Shown here: positions 52,822-62,259 of the stretch, in pieces | Layout: each line of letters opens with the position of its first letter | How positions within the stretch are numbered: the stretch's first letter is position 1 | Assembly: GCF_018130505.1 (NCBI RefSeq) | Contig: NZ_JAFCKH010000016.1 | Span: forward strand, 94,474 to 158,473 | Direction of reading: 5' to 3' | DNA from: Bradyrhizobium tropiciagri | GTDB taxonomy: Bacteria; Pseudomonadota; Alphaproteobacteria; Rhizobiales; Xanthobacteraceae | Length of the DNA stretch: 64,000 nt | Notes under the pieces: generated by a model | Database searches by the model: none | What the model was told of the DNA's origin: nothing | Seen by the model: the letters and a program-made list of their open reading frames with translations, nothing else | Position numbers and translations under genes: made by a program

Positions 52822-52909
52822 ATATCGAAATCGCTGAAAAGGATTCCGCGTTCAGCGCTGTCGCACTGCCCCGGAATGACGAGTCACTATCAGGTTTGTC
52901 TGGCTCCTC

Positions 52910-53779
52910 ATGGCCTCTGTCCTCACCAACCTGTTCGACGGCGTCGCCTACGGCATGCTGCTGTTCGTGCTGGCCTGCGGGCTTGCCGTGACGCTCGGGC
53001 TGATGAACTTCGTCAACCTCGCGCACGGCGCCTTCGCGATGGCCGGCGGCTACATCTGCGCGGTGCTGGTCAACAATTCCGGCTGGCCGTTCTTCGCCGC
53101 GCTGCCGCTCGCGTTCGTCGCCAGCGCCGCGATCGGCATCGTGCTGGAGCGCACGCTGTACCGCCATCTCTATACCCGCAGCCATCTCGACCAGGTGCTG
53201 TTCTCGATCGGGCTCGTCTTCATGTCGGTCGCGGCGGTCGACTACATCATGGGATCGTCGCGGATCTTCATCAAGCTGCCGGCGGCGCTGGAAGGGCAGC
53301 TCGATTTGTTCGGCGTCGGCATCGGCCGCTATCGGCTGATGATCGTGGTGATCTGCGGCCTGCTGACGCTGGCGCTGCAACTGATTTTGGCCAAGACCCG
53401 GTTCGGCAGCCGCCTGCGCGCCGCGGTCGACGATCCGCGCGCGGCGATCGGGCTCGGCATCAACGTGCCGCAGGTGTTCGCCTTCACATTCGCATTCGGT
53501 TGCGGGCTCGCCGGCCTCGGCGGCGCGCTGAGCGCGGAGATCCTCGGGCTCGATCCGTATTTCCCGCTGAAGTTCATGATCTACTTCCTCATCGTCGTCA
53601 CGGTCGGCGGTTCGTCCTCGATCACCGGGCCTTTCCTGGCCTCGCTGCTGCTCGGCATCGCCGATGTCGCCGGCAAATATTACGTGCCGAAGATGGGTCC
53701 GTTCGTGATCTACACCGTGATGATCGTGATCCTGCTGTGGCGTCCGAACGGCCTGTTCGGCCGCACCGCGGCGCGGTGA
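52910..53779 (+). CDS. livH: Liv-type ABC transporter permease LivH, second system
   Basis: A 289-residue protein. LFDGVAYGMLLFVLACGLAVTLGLMNFVNLAHGAFAMAGG is the family N-terminus. The middle region (LRAAVDDPRAAIGLGINVPQVF) and VVTVGGSSSITGPFLASLLLG complete the signature. The livM gene follows 7 bases on. It differs clearly from the first LivH. Confidence 0.93.
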   Translation: MASVLTNLFDGVAYGMLLFVLACGLAVTLGLMNFVNLAHGAFAMAGGYICAVLVNNSGWPFFAALPLAFVASAAIGIVLERTLYRHLYTRSHLDQVLFSIGLVFMSVAAVDYIMGSSRIFIKLPAALEGQLDLFGVGIGRYRLMIVVICGLLTLALQLILAKTRFGSRLRAAVDDPRAAIGLGINVPQVFAFTFAFGCGLAGLGGALSAEILGLDPYFPLKFMIYFLIVVTVGGSSSITGPFLASLLLGIADVAGKYYVPKMGPFVIYTVMIVILLWRPNGLFGRTAAR

Positions 53780-53786
53780 GCCGGCC

Positions 53787-54818
53787 ATGACCGCGCTGTC
53801 GGACGTTTCGACCCACGCAATGGCCAGCGCGCGCTGGCGGCCCGGCGAGATCGCCTTCTGGGTGCTGGCGCTGGCCTGCGCCTTCCTGTTCCCGTCGCGC
53901 TATCTGATCATGACCGACATCGTGCGGCTCGCGCTGTTCGCGCTGTCGCTCGATCTGATCCTCGGTTATGCCGGCATCGTCTCGCTCGGCCATGCCGCGT
54001 TCTTCGGCGTCGGCGCCTATTCGGCAGGCCTGCTGGCGCTGCACGGCATCATCAATGAGCCGGTCATCGCGCTCGTCGTTGCCGGTTTGGTCGCGGCGGT
54101 GCTCGGCTTCCTGACCAGCTTCCTCGTCATCCGCGGCGTCGACCTGACGCGTCTGATGGTGACGCTCGGCATCGCGCTGCTGCTGGAGGCGCTGGCCGAG
54201 CGCTTCTCCAACATCACGGGCGGCACCGACGGCCTGCAGGGCATCGAAATGCAGCCGATCCTCGGGCTGTTCGCCTTCGACATGTTCGGCAAGACCGGGT
54301 TGTTCTATTCGCTGATCGTGCTGTTCATCCTCTTCTTGTTGGCCCGCCGCGTGGTGCATTCGCCGTTCGGTCTGTCGCTGCGCGCGATCAGGAACAATCC
54401 GCTGCGCGCGGCGGCGATCGGCATGCCGGTCAACCGCCGCCTGATCGCGATCTACACGCTCGCCGCGTTCTATGCAGGGATCGCCGGCGCGCTGTTCACC
54501 CAGACCACGGCGCTGGCTTCGCTCGACGTGTTTTCCTTCGAACGCTCTGCCGACCTGATGCTGGTGCTTGTGATCGGCGGCACCGGTTATCTCTATGGCG
54601 GGCTGATCGGCGCGGTCGTGTTCAAGATGCTGCAGGAGCTGTTTCAGAGCATCACCCCGCAATATTGGCTGTTCTGGATCGGCCTCGTGCTGGTGGTGAT
54701 GGTGCTGGTCGGCCGCGAGCGCATCCACCGCTGGGTGCTGTTCGTGCCGAACCTCGTCATCCGCCAGTTCGCCGGCCGCAAGGCGGTCGTTGCCGTGCCC
54801 GAGAGGGACGCGCCATGA
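53787..54818 (+). CDS. livM: Liv-type ABC transporter permease LivM, second system
   Basis: A 343-residue permease. LDLILGYAGIVSLGHAAFFGVGAYSAG is the signature, and LRAIRNNPLRAAAIGMPVNRRLI and YAGIAGALFTQTT follow. The livG gene begins within its stop codon (ATGA). Confidence 0.93.
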   Translation: MTALSDVSTHAMASARWRPGEIAFWVLALACAFLFPSRYLIMTDIVRLALFALSLDLILGYAGIVSLGHAAFFGVGAYSAGLLALHGIINEPVIALVVAGLVAAVLGFLTSFLVIRGVDLTRLMVTLGIALLLEALAERFSNITGGTDGLQGIEMQPILGLFAFDMFGKTGLFYSLIVLFILFLLARRVVHSPFGLSLRAIRNNPLRAAAIGMPVNRRLIAIYTLAAFYAGIAGALFTQTTALASLDVFSFERSADLMLVLVIGGTGYLYGGLIGAVVFKMLQELFQSITPQYWLFWIGLVLVVMVLVGRERIHRWVLFVPNLVIRQFAGRKAVVAVPERDAP

Positions 54819-55567
54819 CGATCGCGCTGGAGACCCGCAATCTCGAAAAGTCGTTCGGCGGGCTGCGCGTCACCCGCGATCTGTCGCTCAAGGTGGCGCA
54901 GGGCGCCCGCCATGCGCTGATCGGGCCGAACGGCGCCGGCAAGACCACCGTCATCAACCAGCTCACCGGCGTGCTGAAGCCGAACGGCGGCCGCATCCTG
55001 CTCGAAGGCAGCGACATCACCGACCTTGCCGTGCACAAGCGGGTGCTGCGCGGCCTGTCGCGCACCTTCCAGATCAACCAGCTCTATGCCGAGCTGACCC
55101 CGCTCGAGACCATCGGCCTTGCCGTCTCCGAGCGGATGGGCCGCGGCGGCGACTGGTGGCGGCGGATGGGGACGCGCGACGACGTCAACGCCGAGATCGC
55201 CGAGATCCTGTCGCGCTTCCATCTGCTCGACGTCATGACCGAACTCACCTCGACGCTGCCCTATGGCAAGCAGCGGCTGCTCGAGATCGCGGTCGCGATC
55301 GCCGCCAAGCCGCGGGTGCTGCTGCTCGACGAGCCGGCCGCCGGCGTGCCGGAGAGCGAGCGCCACGACATCCTCGCCGCGGTCGCGGCGCTGCCGCGCG
55401 ATGTCACGGTGCTGCTGATCGAGCACGACATGGACCTCGTGTTCTCCTTTGCCGACCGCATCTCGGTGCTGGTCAATGGCGGGCTGCTCACCGAGGGCGC
55501 GCCCGACGAGGTCGCGCGCGATCCGCAGGTCAAGGCGGTCTATCTCGGGGAGGCCGCCCATGCCTGA
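54815..55567 (+). CDS. livG: Liv-type ABC transporter ATP-binding protein LivG, second system
   Basis: A 250-residue ATPase. GPNGAGKTTVINQLTG is Walker A, SRTFQINQLYAELTPLE the Q-loop region and LLLDEPAAGVPESERHD Walker B. The signature is the degenerate PYGKQRLLEIAVAI of LivG. The start at 54815 is fixed by the ATGA overlap with livM. Confidence 0.93.
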   Translation: MTIALETRNLEKSFGGLRVTRDLSLKVAQGARHALIGPNGAGKTTVINQLTGVLKPNGGRILLEGSDITDLAVHKRVLRGLSRTFQINQLYAELTPLETIGLAVSERMGRGGDWWRRMGTRDDVNAEIAEILSRFHLLDVMTELTSTLPYGKQRLLEIAVAIAAKPRVLLLDEPAAGVPESERHDILAAVAALPRDVTVLLIEHDMDLVFSFADRISVLVNGGLLTEGAPDEVARDPQVKAVYLGEAAHA

Positions 55568-56276
55568 TCTGCTCGCGATCAAGGGCCTGCGCGCCGGCTA
55601 TGGTGAGGCCGTGGTGCTGCCCGATATGTCGCTGGCCCTCGCCGAAGGGCAGGTGCTGGCGCTGCTCGGGCGCAACGGCACCGGCAAGACCACGTTGATC
55701 AATTCGATCGTCGGGATCACGCGGAGGTTCGGCGGCACCCTGTCGCTCGCAGGCCTCGACATCACCGCGCTGCGGCCGGACCAGCGCGCCCGCGCCGGAA
55801 TCGGCTGGGTGCCGCAGGAGCGCAACATCTTCCGCTCGCTGACGGTGGAAGAGAACATGACCGCGGTGGCGCAGCCCGGGCCGTGGACGGTCGAGCGGGT
55901 CTACGAGATGTTTCCACGGCTGAAGGAACGTCGCGGCAATTTCGGTAACCAGCTGTCCGGCGGCGAGCAGCAGATGCTGGCGATCGGTCGTGCGCTGACC
56001 TTGAATCCGAAAGTGCTGCTGCTGGACGAGCCGACCGAGGGGCTGGCGCCGATCATCGTCGAGGAATTGCTGAAGGCGATCGGAACCATCACGCGTGCCG
56101 GCGGCATCTGCTCCGTTATCGTCGAGCAGCATGCGCAGAAGATTCTAGGGCTCGCCGACCGCGTTGTGATATTGGAGCGCGGCACGATCGTGCACGACGC
56201 GGCGAGCAGCGCGCTGAAGGCCGATCCGTCCGTCCTCGAGCGCCATCTCGGCGTCTCCGGGGCCAAAGCAAATTAG
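55560..56276 (+). CDS. livF: Liv-type ABC transporter ATP-binding protein LivF, second system
   Basis: A 238-residue ATPase. GRNGTGKTTLINSIVG is Walker A, WVPQERNIFRSLTVEENM the Q-loop block, QLSGGEQQMLAIGRAL the signature and VLLLDEPTEGLAP Walker B. The start overlaps the livG stop by 8 bases. It completes the transporter; the metE-like gene follows after 27 bases. Confidence 0.94.
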   Translation: MPDLLAIKGLRAGYGEAVVLPDMSLALAEGQVLALLGRNGTGKTTLINSIVGITRRFGGTLSLAGLDITALRPDQRARAGIGWVPQERNIFRSLTVEENMTAVAQPGPWTVERVYEMFPRLKERRGNFGNQLSGGEQQMLAIGRALTLNPKVLLLDEPTEGLAPIIVEELLKAIGTITRAGGICSVIVEQHAQKILGLADRVVILERGTIVHDAASSALKADPSVLERHLGVSGAKAN

Positions 56277-56303
56277 AACATCAGAAACGTCCGGGAGTTG
56301 ACC

Positions 56304-57422
56304 ATGCAGCGAACCAAGCCTCCGTTCCGCGCCGACGAGGTCGGCAGCCTGTTGCGCCCGCCGAAGATCAAGGAGGCCCGCGCGAAGCTGGAGAAGGGCG
56401 AGATCTCGGCCGACGAACTGCGCAAGGTCGAGGACATGGAGATCGAGAAGGTCGTGCACAAGCAGGCCTCGCTCGGGCTGAAGCTTGCGACCGACGGCGA
56501 GTTCCGGCGCTCCTGGTGGCATTTCGATTTCCTCAGCCATCTCACCGGCTGCGAGCTGTTCCATCCCGACATGGGCATCCAGTTCGCGGGCGTGCAGACC
56601 CGGCACGACGCCATCAGGGTGATCGGCAAGCTCGACTTCTCCGACCGGCACCCGATGCTCGATCACTTCCGCTTCCTGAAGAAGTGCGCCGACCAGGCCC
56701 ATGTCACGCCGAAGATGACGATCCCGTCGCCCGCGGTGCTGCACTTCCGCGGCGGCCGCAAGTTGATCTCGAAGGAGGTCTATCCCGACCTCGAGGAATT
56801 CTATCAGGACCTCGGCAAGACCTATCGCAAGGCGGTGAGGGCGTTCTATGACGCCGGCTGCCGCTATCTGCAGTTCGACGACACCGTGTGGGCCTATCTG
56901 TGTTCGCAGGAGGAACTGCAGAAGTCGCGCGAGCGGGGCGACAATCCCGACGGCTTGCAGGAGATCTATGCCCGCATCATCAACTACGCGATCGCCGAAC
57001 GGCCGTCCGACATGGTGATCACGACCCATGTCTGCCGCGGCAATTTCCGCTCGACCTGGATCTCCTCCGGCGGCTACGAGCCGGTGGCCGAGACCATGCT
57101 GGCCGGCACCAATTACGACGGCTACTTCCTCGAATATGATTCCGACCGTGCCGGCGGCTTCGAGCCGTTGCGCTTCCTGCCGAAGGGCAACAAGGTCGTG
57201 GTGGTCGGCGTCATCACCTCGAAGTTCGGCGAGCTCGAGAAGAGGGACGACATCAAGCGGCGGCTGGAGGAGGCGGCGAAGTTCGCCCCGCTCGAGCAGC
57301 TCGCGCTGTCGCCGCAATGCGGCTTTGCCTCGACCGAAGAGGGCAACATCCTCTCCGAGGAAGAGCAGTGGGCCAAGCTGCGGCTGGCGGTCGAGATCGC
57401 CGGCGAGGTGTGGGGGAAGTAG
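56304..57422 (+). CDS. MetE C-terminal-like (cobalamin-independent methyltransferase/CoM-transferase family) protein
   Basis: A 372-residue TIM barrel. PPFRADEVGSLLRP and GLKLATDGEFRRSWWHFDFL open the fold. CRYLQFDDTVWAYL, THVCRGNFRS (zinc-ligand His/Cys) and LALSPQCGFAS (third zinc ligand, Cys) are the MetE-C blocks. It lacks the MetE N-domain. Such proteins transfer methyl or alkyl groups to thiols. Start at ATG 56304 (GGGAG upstream); a TTG at 56298 is the other option. Proximity to liv genes suggests a methylated, sulfur-containing or related substrate. Confidence 0.8.
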   Translation: MQRTKPPFRADEVGSLLRPPKIKEARAKLEKGEISADELRKVEDMEIEKVVHKQASLGLKLATDGEFRRSWWHFDFLSHLTGCELFHPDMGIQFAGVQTRHDAIRVIGKLDFSDRHPMLDHFRFLKKCADQAHVTPKMTIPSPAVLHFRGGRKLISKEVYPDLEEFYQDLGKTYRKAVRAFYDAGCRYLQFDDTVWAYLCSQEELQKSRERGDNPDGLQEIYARIINYAIAERPSDMVITTHVCRGNFRSTWISSGGYEPVAETMLAGTNYDGYFLEYDSDRAGGFEPLRFLPKGNKVVVVGVITSKFGELEKRDDIKRRLEEAAKFAPLEQLALSPQCGFASTEEGNILSEEEQWAKLRLAVEIAGEVWGK

Positions 57423-57433
57423 AACTCACTCTG

Positions 57434-57552
57434 CCGTCATTGCGAGGAGCTCGCGACAAAATTGCATAGCAATTTTGCGCTGAAGCGACGAAGCAATCCA
57501 TTTGTCCGCGTGTGCGGAGCGATGGATTGCCTCGCTTCGCTCGCAATGACGG
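57434..57552. repeat. Palindromic intergenic repeat, CCGTCATTGCGAG type
   Basis: CCGTCATTGCGAG (57434) pairs with CTCGCAATGACGG ending at 57552. Inner hairpins AAAATTGC / GCAATTTT and GCAATCCAT / ATGGATTGC are present. It separates the metE-like gene from the caspase gene, which converge. Confidence 0.8.
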
Positions 57553-57565
57553 GGAAAGACGTGCG

Positions 57566-59281
57566 TCACTTCTCCGCCAGAAAGACCTCGCCGAGCAGCG
57601 AGGAATTCGACCACGGCACCTGCTTGCCCTTGGTCGCGGCGACCACCTCGGCGCGGACGCGGGTCAGCATCTGCTGCACTTCGAGCCCGGGCGTGCCGAT
57701 GTGGCGCGACAGCGCCGCCGAGAACGGGCTGTTGGCGCCTTCGCCGTCGAGCGCGACCTGGCCCGGCGCAGTCGCGAACGCGATCAGCGTGCCGGCGCCG
57801 AGTGTCGAACCGGAGCCGAGCGAGGTCGGCGCGGCGAGGCCGACGGGTCCGCCCTCGATCGCACGGCTGGTGCCCGCCGACGCCAGCTGCGGCGCCATCG
57901 GGTTATTGCGGCAGGCATCGAGGATCAGGATGTTGGTGCGGATCTGGTCGTCGAGGCCGGCCGTGATGGTGTCCATGTCGACCATCGCGTCGGTCATGCG
58001 GCCGCCGGCCTTGAACTCGATATCGACAGGCACGAGGTAGTTGCGGCCGTCGACCTGCACGCCGTGCCCGGCATAATACACCACCGCGATCTGCGACCGC
58101 GCCGCCTCGCGCAGGAAGTCGCGGATCGTCCGCTGCATGGCGTCGCGGTCGAGGTCGAGGCCTTCGGCGACGGTGAAGCCGATCTCGCGCAGGCTCTTGG
58201 CCATCGCCCGCGCATCGTTCGGCGGATTGGGCAGCGCCGTGACATGCGCATAGCTGCCATTGCCGATCACCAGCGCCACGCGCCGGTTGCCTTCGGCGAC
58301 CTTGGCTTGTGCCACCGGCGGCGCAGGTTCAGCAGCGGGCGCAGCCGGAGCGGTCGCGTCGGTGGCTGAATTCGCGGCCTTGCGCGGCACGGCCGCCTCC
58401 TGCAGCAGCGAGAGCCGCACTTTGGCGGTGGCCTGGTTGGCCTTGCTGCCGGCATCGGAGGCGCGGCCTTCGAGCACCGCGGCATAATCCTGCTTGGCGT
58501 GCTCGGCGTCGCCCTTCGCCTCATAGGTCAGGCCGCGCTGGGTGTAGGCCGAGATCAGCACGCTGCCCGGCGGCGTCATGATGTTGACCGGCGCCTTCGC
58601 CTTGGCCAGCCGGATCGCCTCGGTGGTGTCTGCAATCGCGCGGTCGGCATCGCCCTTGGCGCGCCAGATCACCGCGCGGTTGATCAAGGGCTGCGGCAGC
58701 GACGGGTCGATGCGGATCGCCTCGTTGATGTCGGCCAGCGCGCCGTCGAGATCGCCGAGCGCCTGTTTGGCGCCGCCCCGGTTCTGATAGGAGAACGCCG
58801 ATTTCGGCCCGGCCTTGATCGCGGCGTCGTAGTCGGCGATCGCCTTGGCGTAGTCGCCTTTGTTGCGCCAGGCGTTGCCGCGGTTGTGGAAGATGATGCC
58901 GCTCGGCGGCCCCATCCGCAGCGCGTCGTTGAAATCGGCGATCGCGATGTCGTTCTCGCCCTTGTCGTAATAGGCCGAGCCGCGCAGATTGTAGACGGCG
59001 ACGCTGGGCTTGAGCCGGATCGCCTCGGTGGCGTCGGCGATCACCCGGGCATATTCACCCTTCTTGTTCCAGCCGACCGCGCGCCAGAAATAGATGGTCG
59101 CGAGCTTCTCGCCGGAAAACACCTTCAGCGCGATGATCTTGTTGCAGGCGTCGATCATCTGGTCGGCCGGCGTGGTTTCGGTGGTGCAGAGTGGGCCGAG
59201 CTGCGCCCGCGTTTGGGCGAGGCAGGGCGCGGCCCACAGCGCGACGGCGAGCAGGGCGGGGATCAGAAGCAGGCGGCGCAT
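57566..59281 (-). CDS. Secreted TPR and caspase (C14) domain protein
   Basis: A 571-residue protein with signal peptide MRRLLLIPALLAVALWAAPCLAQ. About five TPR units (residues 60-265) follow, each with a WxxKGDYxxAIADxxxAI-type core. A linker of Ala/Pro residues leads to a C14 domain (about 340-570). His406 (YYAGHGVQ) and Cys457 (LDACRNNP) form the catalytic dyad, so the fold looks active. Such TPR-caspase proteins are common in rhizobia; substrates are unknown. Divergent from the HTH-methyltransferase. Confidence 0.85.
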   Translation of the reverse strand: MRRLLLIPALLAVALWAAPCLAQTRAQLGPLCTTETTPADQMIDACNKIIALKVFSGEKLATIYFWRAVGWNKKGEYARVIADATEAIRLKPSVAVYNLRGSAYYDKGENDIAIADFNDALRMGPPSGIIFHNRGNAWRNKGDYAKAIADYDAAIKAGPKSAFSYQNRGGAKQALGDLDGALADINEAIRIDPSLPQPLINRAVIWRAKGDADRAIADTTEAIRLAKAKAPVNIMTPPGSVLISAYTQRGLTYEAKGDAEHAKQDYAAVLEGRASDAGSKANQATAKVRLSLLQEAAVPRKAANSATDATAPAAPAAEPAPPVAQAKVAEGNRRVALVIGNGSYAHVTALPNPPNDARAMAKSLREIGFTVAEGLDLDRDAMQRTIRDFLREAARSQIAVVYYAGHGVQVDGRNYLVPVDIEFKAGGRMTDAMVDMDTITAGLDDQIRTNILILDACRNNPMAPQLASAGTSRAIEGGPVGLAAPTSLGSGSTLGAGTLIAFATAPGQVALDGEGANSPFSAALSRHIGTPGLEVQQMLTRVRAEVVAATKGKQVPWSNSSLLGEVFLAEK

Positions 59282-59455
59282 GGGGCGTCCCGAGGCAGGC
59301 GTTTGTGACAATCGCGCGACTGCGGAGCCGCCCGATAGATGTTTTGTGATCGGAGCGCAGAAGGGGGTTCAATCGGTGGGAAATCGGTGGTAAGAGCTCA
59401 TCGCTTTATTGCTCTGCCCACTCCCGTCCCACTTGGTGCTCCCACCCCCGATCTC

Positions 59456-60808
59456 ATGAAGAACGACGAAATCCTCAGCGAGATCACGGACTTCTGCCGG
59501 CGTTCCGACATGGCGGAGACGACGTTCGGCCGCCGTGCCGTCAATGACGGCAAGCTGGTGCACCGGTTGCGCGAGGGCAAGCGCATCACCATCGACACGC
59601 TCGACCGCATCAACGCCTTCATCGCCGCCTCCACCCCGGGCGGGGTGGCGCCGCCGCGCGGCCTTGTGGTGCCGCCGGAGAAGCGCGACCCGCGGGGCAA
59701 TTTCCGCTTCTTCGAGAACCGCCAGCGCTATCTGCTGTTCGTCCACACCTGCAGCGAGAAGCGGGTGGTTGCCGACCGGGTGGCGTTGGAACTGTCCGCC
59801 ATCCAGCCACGGCCGCCGGCGCTGCGCGTTTTCGACGCCGGCATGGGCGACGGCACGGTGCTGGCACGGGTGCTGCGGGCAATGCACGGCCGGTTTCCCC
59901 ACATGCCGTTCTACGTCGCCGGCAAGGAGCTGAGCGTGGAGGATATCCGCCTCACGCTCGACAAGGTGCCGGACCGCATCGTGGAGCATCCGGCCAGCGT
60001 CTTCGTGTTCACCAACATGTACTACGCCGAGGCCCCCTGGCTGACGCCCCGGGCGAATGCCGCGGCCGCCAGCATGGTCTGGCACGAGGTGCCGCTGCGG
60101 GGCAGCGCCTCCGGCGACTTCGAGGCCCAGATCGCGGAGCTCGGGCCGTTTCTCGAGCAGAACTGGCGCGCCAATGTCAGCCAGCGAACTGCGATGCCGA
60201 TCTACGAACGGCCGGTGGCGCTCGTGCTGTATCGGGAGGATCACCGCTTCCTGCTCGACGGCATCATCCCGCGGGCCGGGCGCACCGAGGCCAATTTCGA
60301 TCTTGTGATCGCTTCGCAGCCCTACCGGGCGAAATCCTCGGTGAATTTCCGCGCCAAGCGCATCATCGCGCCATTGGCCCGGGCGCTGCGCAGCGGCGGG
60401 CGGCTGATAGGAATCCACTCCCACGGACACGATCCGGGGCTTGAAATCATTCAAGCGGTCTGGCCCGGGGAAAACCCTTTCGCGGTCAGCCGCCATGAGA
60501 TATTGCGCGCCGTGAAGTACGAACTTGGCGCGGCCGGACGCGAGCTCAACTTTAATGCCTACGCGGATAACCGCTCGATCTTTCGCTATGATATGGAGGC
60601 GCTGCCCAATGAGGTGACCGGCTCGATCGGAACCTCGACGGCCTTTGCAGCCTGGAACGCGGCGGTGTATGTCGCCCAGATTGAAGACGACCGGTTGACC
60701 GAAATGACTGACGCGCGGACCCTCGATGCGACAAGAGAGGTTCTGCGCAAACACAACGGGCTTTGGTTCTACGACGAATCCTACGTCATCTCGCGTCGTC
60801 GCGACTGA
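59456..60808 (+). CDS. HTH-like domain fused to a SAM-dependent methyltransferase
   Basis: A 450-residue protein from ATG 59456. Residues 1-60 (TFGRRAVNDGKLVHRLREGKRITIDTLDRINAFI) look like a small helix-turn-helix or XRE/Cox-like DNA-binding domain. From about residue 100 there is a class I methyltransferase fold with VFDAGMGDGTVLARVL as motif I. It is the gene before metK, 58 bases upstream, so it is linked to SAM supply. It may be a transcription regulator using SAM, or an RNA/protein methyltransferase. Function is not known. Confidence 0.65.
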   Translation: MKNDEILSEITDFCRRSDMAETTFGRRAVNDGKLVHRLREGKRITIDTLDRINAFIAASTPGGVAPPRGLVVPPEKRDPRGNFRFFENRQRYLLFVHTCSEKRVVADRVALELSAIQPRPPALRVFDAGMGDGTVLARVLRAMHGRFPHMPFYVAGKELSVEDIRLTLDKVPDRIVEHPASVFVFTNMYYAEAPWLTPRANAAAASMVWHEVPLRGSASGDFEAQIAELGPFLEQNWRANVSQRTAMPIYERPVALVLYREDHRFLLDGIIPRAGRTEANFDLVIASQPYRAKSSVNFRAKRIIAPLARALRSGGRLIGIHSHGHDPGLEIIQAVWPGENPFAVSRHEILRAVKYELGAAGRELNFNAYADNRSIFRYDMEALPNEVTGSIGTSTAFAAWNAAVYVAQIEDDRLTEMTDARTLDATREVLRKHNGLWFYDESYVISRRRD

Positions 60809-60866
60809 CATTCCACGACACCACAACGACCACCGCCGCAATGGCGATTATCAAGAGGTTTGACTG

Positions 60867-62060
60867 ATGCGCGCGTCCTATCTGTTCACCAGCGAGTCGG
60901 TTTCCGAGGGCCATCCGGACAAGGTCTGCGATCGCATCTCGGACGAGATCGTCGACCTGTTCTATCGCGAAGGTCCGAAGGCGGGTATCGATCCCTGGCA
61001 GATCCGCGCGGCCTGCGAGACGCTCGCCACCACCAACAAGGTGGTGATCGCCGGTGAGACCCGTGGCCCGAGCTCGGTCACCAACGAGCATATCGAGGGC
61101 GTGGTGCGCGCCGCGATCAAGGACATCGGCTACGAGCAGGAAGGCTTCCACTGGAAGACCTGCGACATCGAGATCCTGCTGCATCCGCAGTCGGCCGACA
61201 TCGCGCAGGGCGTCGACGCGCAGCAGCCCGAGAACAAGGAAGAGGGCGCCGGCGACCAGGGCATCATGTTCGGCTACGCCACCAACGAGACACCGGACCT
61301 GATGCCGGCTCCGATCTTCTACGCCCACAAGATCCTGCGCCTGATCTCGGAAGCGCGTCACTCCGGCCGCGAGAAGGTGCTCGGTCCGGACTCCAAGAGC
61401 CAGGTCACGGTGCAGTACGAGAACGGCAAGCCGGTCGGCGTGCGCGAGATCGTGGTCTCTCATCAGCATCTCGTCGAGGACATCTCGTCGAAGCAGATCC
61501 GCGACATCGTCGAGCCCTATGTGCGCCAGGCGCTGCCGCAGGAGTGGATCACCGACAAGACGATCTGGCACATCAACCCGACCGGCAAGTTCTACATCGG
61601 CGGTCCCGACGGCGATTCAGGCCTGACCGGCCGCAAGATCATCGTCGACACCTATGGCGGCGCGGCGCCGCATGGCGGCGGCGCGTTCTCCGGCAAGGAT
61701 CCGACCAAGGTCGATCGCTCCGCCGCCTATGCCGCGCGCTACGTCGCCAAGAACATCGTCGCGGCCGGTCTCGCCGACCGCTGCACGCTGCAGCTCGCCT
61801 ACGCGATCGGCGTGGCGCGTCCGCTGTCGATCTACATCGACACCCACGGCACCGGCAAGGTGTCGGAGGACGAGCTCGAGAAGGCCGCGGCGAAGGCGAT
61901 GGATCTGACGCCACGCGGCATCCGCACCCATCTCGACCTCAACCGCCCGATCTACGCGCGCACCTCCGCCTACGGCCATTTCGGCCGCACGCCGGACAAT
62001 GAAGGCGGCTTCTCCTGGGAGAAGACCGATCTCGTCGAGCCGCTGAAGCGCGCGCTCTAA
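60867..62060 (+). CDS. metK: S-adenosylmethionine synthetase
   Basis: A 397-residue enzyme. [21 protein letters not shown] holds the ATP-binding residues, [18 protein letters not shown] the GAGDQG motif, and [21 protein letters not shown] the P-loop-like block. It makes SAM from methionine and ATP in the cytoplasm. The ribosome site AAGAGG lies before the ATG at 60867. No known SAM riboswitch is evident in the 58-base gap. Confidence 0.98.
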   Translation: MRASYLFTSESVSEGHPDKVCDRISDEIVDLFYREGPKAGIDPWQIRAACETLATTNKVVIAGETRGPSSVTNEHIEGVVRAAIKDIGYEQEGFHWKTCDIEILLHPQSADIAQGVDAQQPENKEEGAGDQGIMFGYATNETPDLMPAPIFYAHKILRLISEARHSGREKVLGPDSKSQVTVQYENGKPVGVREIVVSHQHLVEDISSKQIRDIVEPYVRQALPQEWITDKTIWHINPTGKFYIGGPDGDSGLTGRKIIVDTYGGAAPHGGGAFSGKDPTKVDRSAAYAARYVAKNIVAAGLADRCTLQLAYAIGVARPLSIYIDTHGTGKVSEDELEKAAAKAMDLTPRGIRTHLDLNRPIYARTSAYGHFGRTPDNEGGFSWEKTDLVEPLKRAL

Positions 62061-62065
62061 GCTCT

Positions 62066-62190
62066 TACCTCGCCCCGCTTGCGGGGAGAGGTCGCCGCGA
62101 AGCGGCGGGTGAGGGGACTATCCGCTGGCTCAGTGCGCGGACGGAGCCCCTCACCCCGACCCTCTCCCCGTAAGAACGGGGAGAGGGAGA
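62066..62190. repeat. Palindromic element between metK and ahcY
   Basis: ACCTCGCCCCGCTTGCGGGG (from 62067) and CCCTCTCCCCGTAAGAACGG (from 62160) are the arms, each an internal hairpin. GGGTGAGGGG and CCCCTCACCC pair centrally. It is closely related to the element at 42713-42860. Confidence 0.8.
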
Positions 62191-62259
62191 AGGCCGCGCA
62201 GCTGCGCGTTCGGCTCGCTTTGTTACTGACACGCTGGACTCACCGATTAGGAAAACATC

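Noticed and set aside
60809-60866. SAM riboswitch before metK
   Set aside because: Only 58 bases with no recognisable SAM-II, SAM-V or SAM/SAH fold.
62191-62259. SAH riboswitch before ahcY
   Set aside because: The leader contains the palindromic element and a short hairpin but none of the conserved SAH core that I can identify.
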